A stretch of 64,000 nt of DNA, taken from NCBI RefSeq assembly GCF_014191545.1, contig NZ_AP023361.1:1578501-1642500 (forward strand), in the 5' to 3' direction. The position numbers and the translations under genes were made by a program. This DNA is from Terrihabitans soli (GTDB taxonomy: Bacteria; Pseudomonadota; Alphaproteobacteria; Rhizobiales; Methylopilaceae). Of the stretch, positions 44,580 to 52,370 are shown piece by piece. The stretch's first letter is position 1, and the number at the start of each line of letters is the position of its first letter. The notes beneath the pieces are model-generated. The model had not been told where the DNA came from, did not search any database, and saw only the letters and a program-made list of their open reading frames with translations.

Positions 44580-45260
44580 TTAATTCGAAGCGGCGGCGAC
44601 GAAGCGGACGACGTCCGGCTTATCGCGCAGCAGCTCGATGATCTTGTCCACGCCAGCCTGGTCGATCGTGCTCGGGCCGATCTTGACCCGGTAGAGGCCC
44701 GCTTCCGGACCGTTGACGATCGTGCCGCCGGCCTGCTTCAGCAGGCCTTCAATATCGCCCACTGTAGCAGTCGGCTGGAAATTGACCAGAAGCTGCGGAC
44801 CGGGGGCCGCAATCGGGTCGATTGTGGTGGCGAGGGTGGTGTCGCCTCCTTCCCCCTGCGGGGCAATGTTGGAGACGATGAAACCCGCCTGCACGGCGAT
44901 GATGAGCGCCGCCGCCATGCCGGCAAAGGCGAGGGTGCGCGGGCGCATGGCTTCGGCCTTTTCGGCAAACCAGTTCGACAGGCTGAACTTCGGCGCGTAG
45001 GCGCGCGGGTTCTTCGCGATCTCCGCGTCGATCCCGGCAAAAAGCTTGTCGGCGACACGGCGCGAAGGCGCCGCGATGCTTTCATTAGCGAGCAGCGTTT
45101 CCGCCGCTTCGTCGCGCACATAATCGAGGCGCTGCTGAAGTTCCGGATCGCTGGCGATGGCCGCAGCGACACGACGCGTTTCGGACGCACTCAACGTGCC
45201 CGCCGCATACCAGGGCAGGAGCAGAGAAATCTCGTCTTTTTCGTCCTGGGTCATGTTCAT
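44580..45260 (-). CDS. Membrane anti-sigma factor with prodomain-like periplasmic tail
   Basis: A 226-residue single-pass membrane protein. The cytoplasmic N-terminal part (ISLLLPWYAAGTLSASETRR) is typical of anti-sigma factors. One helix follows (about 109-131, LAFAGMAAALIIAVQAGFIV). The periplasmic domain, about 157-224, begins QLLVNFQPTATVGDIEGLLK and continues GGTIVNGPEAGLYRVKIG and VDKIIELLRDKPDVVRFVAA. That domain lines up with the prodomain-like region of the downstream subtilase. I chose the ATG overlapping the sigma stop (TGATG) because GAGG lies 9 nt upstream; an ATG 9 nt earlier has no room for a ribosome site. Confidence 0.82.
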   Translation of the reverse strand: MNMTQDEKDEISLLLPWYAAGTLSASETRRVAAAIASDPELQQRLDYVRDEAAETLLANESIAAPSRRVADKLFAGIDAEIAKNPRAYAPKFSLSNWFAEKAEAMRPRTLAFAGMAAALIIAVQAGFIVSNIAPQGEGGDTTLATTIDPIAAPGPQLLVNFQPTATVGDIEGLLKQAGGTIVNGPEAGLYRVKIGPSTIDQAGVDKIIELLRDKPDVVRFVAAASN

Positions 45261-45832
45261 CACGGCCATCCTCGGTCGATGCCGGCGGATTTGAGCAGTT
45301 CGGTCAGCCGCTTGCGCGCATAGAAAAGGCGCGTCTTCACGGTGTTTTCCGGAATTCCGAGGATCTCGCTCGCCTCTTCCACGGTCTTCTCGTGGTAGTA
45401 GACGAGATCGACGATCTCCTGATGTTCCGGGGACAGCGACTTCAGGCACTCACGCAGAGCCTGGGCCTTGTCCTTTTTCTGGAGCGCCACTTCCGGCGTG
45501 TCCGCATCGTCCTCAATGGCTTCTGCGGCTTCGTCGTCCAGTTCGCCTTCGCTTTTCTTGCGGAGAGAACTGAGCGCCTTGAACCTTGCGATCGAGAGGA
45601 GCCAGGTCGAAACACTGGATCTGCCTTCGAACTTTCCGGCCTGGCGCCAAACGTCCAGAAAAACCTCGCTGATCAAATCCTCCGCGTTAGCTTCGTTGCG
45701 TACGAGCCTGAGCACGAACCGGAACACCCGCACATGGTGACGCGCGAATAATACCTGCATCGCGAGCTTGTCGCCGGAGGCTATCCGGCTGATCAAGATC
45801 TCGTCCGATGTCGCTGTTTGTGCGGCGGCCAC
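45260..45832 (-). CDS. ECF-type RNA polymerase sigma factor
   Basis: About 190 residues with sigma-70 regions 2 and 4. Region 2: ISRIASGDKLAMQVLFARHH, then DLISEVFLDVWRQAGKFEG and STWLLSIARFKALS. An acidic linker (DDEAAEAIEDDADTPEVALQ) leads to region 4: LSPEHQEIVDLVYYHEKTVE, then IPENTVKTRLFYARKRLTEL. I chose the GTG giving VAAAQTATSDE. The frame continues upstream to an ATG at 45958, but that ATG sits in the loop of a terminator and the stretch between has AT-rich third positions unlike coding sequence. The anti-sigma gene follows, overlapping by 1 nt. Confidence 0.88.
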   Translation of the reverse strand: MAAAQTATSDEILISRIASGDKLAMQVLFARHHVRVFRFVLRLVRNEANAEDLISEVFLDVWRQAGKFEGRSSVSTWLLSIARFKALSSLRKKSEGELDDEAAEAIEDDADTPEVALQKKDKAQALRECLKSLSPEHQEIVDLVYYHEKTVEEASEILGIPENTVKTRLFYARKRLTELLKSAGIDRGWP

Positions 45833-45942
45833 GGCTCTTGCTTGCTCGCTTATTGGTCGCGGGAGGATGGCATTGGGTTCAACGCCGGGGAGCTTGGTAT
45901 AAAACTTTTGTTTCGGGAAGGTTTCGTCTTGAACGGGAACGG

Positions 45943-45970
45943 AAAAAGCCGACCCCATAGGGTCGGCTTT
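45943..45970 (-). terminator. Terminator between the His/Gly-rich gene and the sigma operon
   Basis: An 11-bp perfect stem AAAGCCGACCC/GGGTCGGCTTT with CATA loop, followed on the minus strand by T5. It ends the gene at 45994-46266 and lies upstream of the sigma gene. Confidence 0.85.
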
Positions 45971-45993
45971 CCTTAAAATCCTAGGCTTTCGGA

Positions 45994-46266
45994 TCAATAG
46001 CAAATCTTCTTTTTCGTCCAGACCCAGCCGCCGAGATAAGGGTCGAACACCTTGACCGACTTCTTGTAGCAGCTCGGGCCGCCCCAATAGGTGTTGTAAT
46101 AGCCGGGGCCGTAGCCGCCGAAGCCGAAGCCGCCGCCACCGAAATGGACGGAAACGCCACCATGGCCATGACCATGGCCGCCATGGGCCGAAGCTGAGGA
46201 CGGGATGAGGGCGGCAGCGCCAAGCGTCAGAGCGGCAGCGGCGCCAATGAGGGTCTTGCGAAGCAT
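45994..46266 (-). CDS. Small secreted His/Gly-rich protein
   Basis: A 90-residue protein with a signal peptide (LIGAAAALTLGAAALIPSSASA). After cleavage come a metal-binding-looking stretch HGGHGHGHGG, a Gly/Tyr-rich stretch (GGGGFGFGGYGPGYYNTYWG), and a C-terminal domain with two cysteines (SCYKKSVKVFDPYLGGWVWT, KKKICY) that could form a disulfide. It may chelate Ni, Zn or Cu in the periplasm, but no metal transporter is adjacent. It has its own terminator. I do not recognise a named family. Confidence 0.78.
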   Translation of the reverse strand: MLRKTLIGAAAALTLGAAALIPSSASAHGGHGHGHGGVSVHFGGGGFGFGGYGPGYYNTYWGGPSCYKKSVKVFDPYLGGWVWTKKKICY

Positions 46267-46398
46267 TTGAGGTCTCTCTCTGTCTGTCGGGACCGCCCGT
46301 TTAAGCCGGGATATTCGGTCTTTATGCCCATTGGTCGTGGGCTCAGCGGAGCCGGTTCATGCTCCCGGACAGATTTTTTGAAAGGCAGGTTTTGAAGG

Positions 46399-48492
46399 TT
46401 AGCCGGCCCTGAACAGCCGGGCGGCTTCGTCCCGCTCGAAGACATAAAGCAGGGTCCGCAGGGCCTCGCCCCTCGGCCCGGTCAGATGCGGGTCCTTGTC
46501 GAGGATCATGACCGCCTCTTTCCGGGCGCCTTCCAGGAGTTCGCCGTAAATGGCGACATCGGCCAGCCGCACGCCCGGCAGGCCGCTCTGGCGAGTGCCC
46601 AAGAGCTCGCCTTCGCCGCGGAGCTTCAGATCCTCCTCGGCGATGCGGAACCCGTCTTCGGTCTCGCGCAGGATCTTCAGCCGCGCTTCGGCCGTCGGAC
46701 CGAGCGGCGCCTTGTAGACGAGGAGGCAGGAGCTCTTGGCCTGGCCGCGGCCGACACGTCCTCGCAACTGGTGGAGCTGGGCGAGACCGAAGCGCTCGGC
46801 ATGCTCGATGACCATGATCGAGGCTTCCGGCACATCGACCCCGACCTCGATGACGGTCGTCGCGACAAGAATGCGGGTCTGGCCGGCGGCAAAGCCCGCC
46901 ATCACGGCGTCCTTCTCGGCGCCCTTCATCTTGCCGTGGACGAGCGCGACCTTGCCGGGGAATTCGGCCTCAAGTTCGCGGAACCGGTCTTCGGCGGCCT
47001 GGGCATCGATGAACTCGGACTCCGAGACAAGCGGGCACACCCAATAGATCTGCGCGCCCGTCTCGATGGCGCGGTGCAGGCCATGGACGATCTCGCCGGT
47101 CCGGTCGGACGACAAAAGCCGCGTATCGATCGGCTGGCGGCCTGCCGGTTTCTCGTGCAGCGCCGAGACATCCATATCGCCGAAGAATGTAAGGACGAGG
47201 GTGCGCGGAATGGGCGTTGCCGTCATGACCAGGATATCGACCGCTTCGCCTTTCGCCGCGAGCGCCAGTCTTTGATGCACGCCGAACCGGTGCTGCTCGT
47301 CGACGACGGCGAAAGCGAGATCCTTGAACGCAACGACATCCTGAAACAGCGCATGCGTGCCGACGACGATATCGACATCGCCGGCGGCGATATTGGCAAG
47401 GATCGCCTCGCGTTCGCGGCCTTTTTCGCGTGCCGTCAGAATGGCGATGTTCAGCCCCGCTTTTTCGGCCAGCGGGCGGATCGTCTTGAAATGCTGGCGC
47501 GCCAGAATTTCCGTCGGCGCCATCAACGCGGCTTGTCGCCCGGCTTCGACGACCCCCGACATCGCCAGCAGCGCAACAACTGTTTTTCCCGAACCGACAT
47601 CGCCTTGCAAAAGGCGCAGCATGCGTTCGGGCTTTGCGAGATCGCCGCGGATTTCATGCACCGCGCGTTCCTGCGACACGGTGAGCTTGAAGGGCAGGGC
47701 CGCTTCCAGCGCTCGCGCGATACGCCCGTCGCCGGCGCTCGGCCGGCCGTGCTGCTTGCGCATATGCGCGCGCACAAGCCCGAGCGCGAGCTGGCCCGAC
47801 AGCAGCTCGTCATAGGCCAGGCGATGCCGCGCCGGGCTTTCGGGCAGCGCGTCTTCCGGCTGGCGCGGCAGGTGCAGCAAACGCAAAGCTTCGCGGAAAT
47901 GCGGCCAATGGCGCTGCGCGACGAGATTGGGATCGAGCCATTCGACCAAAGCCGGAATGCGTTCCGCCGCGCCGCGCGCCGCGCGCGAGATCAGCCCCTG
48001 GGTCACGCCCTCGACCAGCGGATAGACCGGCTCGACCAGAGGCATGCGCTTCAGCGCTTCGGCATCCATGATCTTGTCGGGATGCACCATCTGCAGCATG
48101 GACTCGTAGAGTTCGAGCCGCCCCGAAATCCAGCGTTTGGCGCCGACGGGGAGCTGGCGCTCCACATAGGAGCGATTGGCGCCGAAGAAGATCAGCGTCA
48201 CCCAGCCGGTGCCGTCGGTGACGACGACGCGGGAGGGCGCCTTGGGCCGGTTGCGCGGCGGCGCGTGATGTTCCTCGACCGTGACTTCGAGGGTCACAAC
48301 CGTGCCCGGTTCGGCATCGGCGATTTTGGGCCGCAGGCGCCGGTCGACGATGCCGCACGGGAGGTGGAACAGCACGTCCAGCACATGCGGGTCCGGCCCG
48401 AACAGGCGGTAGAGCGGCAGGGCGCTCTTCGCACCGAGGCCGGGAAGGGCCTCGACGGAGGCAAACAGAGGGTTGAGGACCGAGGGACGCAT
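46399..48492 (-). CDS. recG: ATP-dependent DNA helicase RecG
   Basis: A 697-residue branch-migrating helicase that remodels stalled forks and Holliday junctions. An N-terminal wedge/OB part (RFLPCGIVDRRL-type segment LFHLPCGIVDRRLRPKIADA) is followed by superfamily 2 helicase motifs: Walker A LLQGDVGSGKTVVALLAM, APTEILARQH, DEQH box AVVDEQHRFGVHQRL, and TATPIPRTLVL. The C-terminus has LVHGKMKGAEKDAVM, TTVIEVGVDVPEA and QLRGRVGRG. It diverges from sdhE with about 80 nt between starts. Confidence 0.97.
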   Translation of the reverse strand: MRPSVLNPLFASVEALPGLGAKSALPLYRLFGPDPHVLDVLFHLPCGIVDRRLRPKIADAEPGTVVTLEVTVEEHHAPPRNRPKAPSRVVVTDGTGWVTLIFFGANRSYVERQLPVGAKRWISGRLELYESMLQMVHPDKIMDAEALKRMPLVEPVYPLVEGVTQGLISRAARGAAERIPALVEWLDPNLVAQRHWPHFREALRLLHLPRQPEDALPESPARHRLAYDELLSGQLALGLVRAHMRKQHGRPSAGDGRIARALEAALPFKLTVSQERAVHEIRGDLAKPERMLRLLQGDVGSGKTVVALLAMSGVVEAGRQAALMAPTEILARQHFKTIRPLAEKAGLNIAILTAREKGREREAILANIAAGDVDIVVGTHALFQDVVAFKDLAFAVVDEQHRFGVHQRLALAAKGEAVDILVMTATPIPRTLVLTFFGDMDVSALHEKPAGRQPIDTRLLSSDRTGEIVHGLHRAIETGAQIYWVCPLVSESEFIDAQAAEDRFRELEAEFPGKVALVHGKMKGAEKDAVMAGFAAGQTRILVATTVIEVGVDVPEASIMVIEHAERFGLAQLHQLRGRVGRGQAKSSCLLVYKAPLGPTAEARLKILRETEDGFRIAEEDLKLRGEGELLGTRQSGLPGVRLADVAIYGELLEGARKEAVMILDKDPHLTGPRGEALRTLLYVFERDEAARLFRAG

Positions 48493-48571
48493 AGGCCAGG
48501 GACGGTGCCTTCAAGCCGTTCCGTCTTCAAGCTTGTTGCGGCGCACGCCCCAACTACATAAGCCTTGCCGC

Positions 48572-48862
48572 GTGACCGGAACATCCCAAACCAATGAGGG
48601 GTTGGACCCCCGCCGCAGGCGGGCGCTCTATCGCGCCAGCCATCGCGGCACCAAGGAAATGGATTTCATCCTCGGCCGTTTCGCCGAGGCCGAAATGGCC
48701 ACGCTCAGCGAGGCCGAGCTCGATCTGTTCGAAAGACTGATCGATGCCCCGGACACGGATCTTTATGAATGGGTCGTCGGCCGGGCGGCAACGCCGCCGG
48801 ACTACGATACCGAGATGATGCGCAGGCTCCGCGCCTTCCATGCGGTGCCGGGCGCCAGGTGA
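48572..48862 (+). CDS. sdhE: Succinate dehydrogenase assembly factor SdhE (FAD assembly factor)
   Basis: A 96-residue SdhE/YgfY (SDH5) protein that attaches FAD covalently to the succinate dehydrogenase flavoprotein. The core RALYRASHRGTKEMDFILGR carries the conserved R-G-x-x-E motif, and LFERLIDAPDTDLYEWVVG is the C-terminal helix pair with the typical DxDLYxW. The start is a GTG; the ribosome site is poor. mfd starts 5 nt after its stop. The sdhE-mfd arrangement between recG and mfd is common in Hyphomicrobiales as far as I recall. Confidence 0.9.
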   Translation: MTGTSQTNEGLDPRRRRALYRASHRGTKEMDFILGRFAEAEMATLSEAELDLFERLIDAPDTDLYEWVVGRAATPPDYDTEMMRRLRAFHAVPGAR

Positions 48863-48866
48863 GTTT

Positions 48867-51800
48867 ATGTCAAAGCAGGCCGATCTTCTCGCCCGCGGCG
48901 GGCAGCTTTCCTTTGCCCATGCCCCTGACGGCCTCGATGCGCTGGTGATCGCCGATCTCGCGCGCCAGCTGGCGCGCGGCAATCGCGATGCGCCGGCAGC
49001 GCTCCTGCACATCGCGCGCGAGCGCACGCGCATGCATGCCATGGAGCGGGCGCTGGCCTTCTTTGCGCCCGATATCGACGTCCTGAGTTTCCCCGCCTGG
49101 GATGTGCTGCCTTATGACCGCGCCTCGCCGAATTCGGCGATCTCGGCGCAGCGCATGACGACGCTCGCGCGCCTTGCCCGCACCAAACAGGGCGACAGAC
49201 CGCGCATCGTGCTGACGACGGCGAATGCTGCGGTGCAGCGCATCGCCAGCCGCAAACAGATCGCCTCGCAAAGCCTGTCGGTCGCGCCGGGCAATGCGGT
49301 CGATCTCGACGGGCTTATCCTGTGGCTTGAGAATAACGGCTATCTGCGCAATTCGACGGTGCGCGATACCGGCGAATATGCGGTGCGCGGCGGCATTCTC
49401 GATCTTTATCCGCCGGGCCATCCGGCGCCGGTGCGTCTCGACTTTTTCGGCGACACGCTGGAATCGATCCGTCCTTTCGATCCCGAAACGCAGCGCTCGA
49501 TCGGCCAGCTGCGCGCGCTCGATCTTGTTCCGGTCAGCGAGGTTCTTCTCACCGAAGACACCATGCGGCGCTTCCGCCAATCCTATGTGAAGGAATTCGG
49601 CGCGGCCGAACGTGGCGATGCGCTCTATGAAGCGATCAGCGAAGGCCGACGCTATCCCGGGCTCGAACATTGGCTGCCGCTGTTCACCGACGGGCTCGAA
49701 ACCATTTTCGATCATCTGCCGGGCGCTGTGATCGCGCTCGATCATCTGGCGGAAGATGCCGCCGCACAGCGCCTTGCGCAGGCCGCCGATTATTTCGAAG
49801 CACGCGCGGAGGGCCTCGAGCAGGGCGCGGGCGGCACGCCCTACCGCCCGCTGCCGCCGGACCGGCTCTATCTGACCGGCGGTGCGCTCAGTGAGAGGCT
49901 GAAGAGTGTCGGCGTCGCGCGCATCCATCCGTTCGAAGCCGACACGCCGAATGTCGACACCGTCGATATTCTCGGCAAACCCAGCCGCAATTTTGCGCCT
50001 GAGCGTGCCGACGACAATGCCAATGTCTTCGAGGCTGCCGCCAGACACATCGCGGCGCTGAACGAGAGCGGCAAACGCGTCATTGTCGCCGCCTGGTCGG
50101 ACGGAGCGCGTGAGCGCCTTGCAACAGTGCTCGGCGATCACGGCCTCGGCGACAGCCGCACCGTGCAGGATTGGGGCGAGGCGCAAGGCCTGCCGAAAGG
50201 CCAGATCGCTCTTGCGGTCGTCGGCCTTGAGGCGGGGTTCGAAACGCCGGATGCCGCGATCGTCGCCGAACAGGACATTCTCGGCGACCGCCTTGTCCGC
50301 GGCCGCAAGAAGACGCGGCGCGCGCAGGATTTCCTGTCCGAAGTTACCGCGCTTTCCGCCGGCGATCTCGTCGTCCATGTCGATCACGGCATCGGCCGCT
50401 ACAAAGGCCTTCAGGCGATCGAAGTCTCCGGCGCGCCGCATGACTGCCTTGAAATTCACTATGCGGGCGATGCGAAGCTCTTTCTGCCGGTCGAGAATAT
50501 CGAGCTGTTGTCGCGCTACGGCTCGGAAGATACCGAAGTCCAGCTCGACAAACTCGGCGGCGCCGGATGGCAGACGCGCAAGGCCAGGCTGAAACAGCGC
50601 ATCCGCGAGATCGCCGGCGAACTCATCAAGGTCGCCGCGGCCCGCGCCATGAAGGATGCAACGCGGCTTCTTCTCGCCGACGGCATGTATGACGAATTCG
50701 CCGCGCGCTTCCCGTATGAAGAAACAGAAGACCAGCAGAACGCCATCAATGCGACGCTCGATGATCTTGCGGCGGGCCGCCCGATGGACCGCCTCATCTG
50801 CGGCGATGTCGGCTTCGGCAAGACGGAAGTTGCGCTGCGCGCTGCCTTCGTCACGGCGATGAACGGCAAACAGGTCGCGGTCGTCGTGCCGACGACGCTG
50901 CTCGCCCGTCAGCATTACAAAACCTTTGCCGAACGCTTCCGCGGCTTCCCGCTGAAAGTCGCGCAGGCTTCGCGCTTTGTCGCCGCGAGCGAAATGAAAG
51001 CGGTGCGGGAGGGGCTGTCGACCGGCGATGTCGATGTCGTCATCGGCACGCATGCGCTTCTGGCGAAGAATATTTCTTTCAAGGATCTCGGCCTCGTCAT
51101 CGTCGACGAGGAACAGCATTTCGGCGTCGTTCACAAAGAGCGTTTGAAACAGCTGCGCGCCGAAGTGCATGTGCTGACGCTGACGGCAACGCCCATTCCA
51201 CGCACGCTACAGCTGGCTCTCACTGGCGTACGCGAACTGTCAATCATCGCAACGCCGCCGGTCGATCGTCTGGCCGTGCGCACCAGCGTCGTGCCGTTCG
51301 ATCCGCTGATCGTGCGCGAGGCTTTGCTGCGTGAAAGATATAGAGGCGGCCAGAGCTTTTATGTCGTGCCGCGCATCGAGGACATTCCGACCATCACCGC
51401 CTTCCTGCGCGATCATGTGCCGGAGGTGAAGTTCGCGGTCGGCCACGGACAAATGGCGGCGGGCGAACTCGAAGACGTGATGACAGCCTTCTATGAAGGC
51501 AAATACGATGTCCTCGTCGCAACGACGATCGTCGAGAGCGGCCTCGATATTCCGAACGCCAATACGCTGATCATCCACCGCGCCGATATGTTCGGCCTGG
51601 CGCAGCTCTATCAGGTGCGCGGCCGTGTGGGCCGCTCGAAGACGCGCGCTTACGCGCTGATGACGACGCCGGAGAACAAGGCGCTGACCGCCAATGCCGA
51701 AAAGCGGCTGAAAGTCCTGCAATCGCTCGACAGTCTCGGCGCCGGCTTCCAGCTCGCCTCGCACGATCTCGACATACGCGGCGCCGGCAATCTTCTCGGC

Positions 51801-52370
51801 GATGAGCAGTCCGGCCATATCCGCGAAGTCGGCTACGAGCTTTACCAGCAGATGCTGGAGGAGGCCGTCGCCGCGCTGAAAGAGGGCGGAGAGGTCGAGG
51901 CCGATCAGTGGTCGCCGACGATTGCGATTGGAACGCCGGTCCTTCTTCCGGAATCCTATGTCGAGGATCTCGATCTTCGCCTCGGCCTTTACCGCCGTTT
52001 GGCCAGCCTTACCGACGATGCGAGCATCGATGCATTTGGCGTCGAGCTTGCCGACCGGTTCGGGCCGCCGCCGCCGGAAGTCGGCCATCTCTTGCGCATT
52101 GTCGGCATCAAATCGCTGTGCCGCAGAGCCAATGTCGACAAGATCGATGCCGGGCCGAAGGGTGCCGTGCTGTCCTTCCGCGACAACCGTTTCGACAATC
52201 CGGACGGGCTGATCGCCTGGCTGTCACAGGAACACGACGTGAAGCTGCGGCCGGATTTCCGCCTGGTGTTCCGCCGCGATTGGGACACGGCGGAAGAGCG
52301 GCTGAAGGGCACGACGAGCCTCCTGCGCAAGATCGTCGAAATCGCCGAAAAGAACCGGAAAGCTGCTTAG
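48867..52370 (+). CDS. mfd: Transcription-repair coupling factor
   Basis: A 1167-residue Mfd, which removes RNA polymerase stalled at DNA lesions and recruits UvrA. The N-terminal UvrB-homology part (DVLSFPAWDVLPYDRASPNS) is followed by the RNA polymerase-interacting domain (GDLVVHVDHGIGRYKGLQAI) and the translocase: ICGDVGFGKTEVALRAAF, IVDEEQHFGVVHKE, TATPIPRTLQLAL, TTIVESGLDIPNANT, QVRGRVGRS. The C-terminal TRCF domain contains GEQSG-type DEQSGHIREVGYELYQQMLE. The ATG giving MSKQADLL follows the sdhE stop. It overlaps the next convergent gene by 4 nt. Confidence 0.98.
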   Translation: MSKQADLLARGGQLSFAHAPDGLDALVIADLARQLARGNRDAPAALLHIARERTRMHAMERALAFFAPDIDVLSFPAWDVLPYDRASPNSAISAQRMTTLARLARTKQGDRPRIVLTTANAAVQRIASRKQIASQSLSVAPGNAVDLDGLILWLENNGYLRNSTVRDTGEYAVRGGILDLYPPGHPAPVRLDFFGDTLESIRPFDPETQRSIGQLRALDLVPVSEVLLTEDTMRRFRQSYVKEFGAAERGDALYEAISEGRRYPGLEHWLPLFTDGLETIFDHLPGAVIALDHLAEDAAAQRLAQAADYFEARAEGLEQGAGGTPYRPLPPDRLYLTGGALSERLKSVGVARIHPFEADTPNVDTVDILGKPSRNFAPERADDNANVFEAAARHIAALNESGKRVIVAAWSDGARERLATVLGDHGLGDSRTVQDWGEAQGLPKGQIALAVVGLEAGFETPDAAIVAEQDILGDRLVRGRKKTRRAQDFLSEVTALSAGDLVVHVDHGIGRYKGLQAIEVSGAPHDCLEIHYAGDAKLFLPVENIELLSRYGSEDTEVQLDKLGGAGWQTRKARLKQRIREIAGELIKVAAARAMKDATRLLLADGMYDEFAARFPYEETEDQQNAINATLDDLAAGRPMDRLICGDVGFGKTEVALRAAFVTAMNGKQVAVVVPTTLLARQHYKTFAERFRGFPLKVAQASRFVAASEMKAVREGLSTGDVDVVIGTHALLAKNISFKDLGLVIVDEEQHFGVVHKERLKQLRAEVHVLTLTATPIPRTLQLALTGVRELSIIATPPVDRLAVRTSVVPFDPLIVREALLRERYRGGQSFYVVPRIEDIPTITAFLRDHVPEVKFAVGHGQMAAGELEDVMTAFYEGKYDVLVATTIVESGLDIPNANTLIIHRADMFGLAQLYQVRGRVGRSKTRAYALMTTPENKALTANAEKRLKVLQSLDSLGAGFQLASHDLDIRGAGNLLGDEQSGHIREVGYELYQQMLEEAVAALKEGGEVEADQWSPTIAIGTPVLLPESYVEDLDLRLGLYRRLASLTDDASIDAFGVELADRFGPPPPEVGHLLRIVGIKSLCRRANVDKIDAGPKGAVLSFRDNRFDNPDGLIAWLSQEHDVKLRPDFRLVFRRDWDTAEERLKGTTSLLRKIVEIAEKNRKAA

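Noticed and set aside
46486-51170. Long open frames opposite recG (plus) and mfd (minus)
   Set aside because: They mirror the helicase genes, show no family motifs, and arise from GC-rich third positions.
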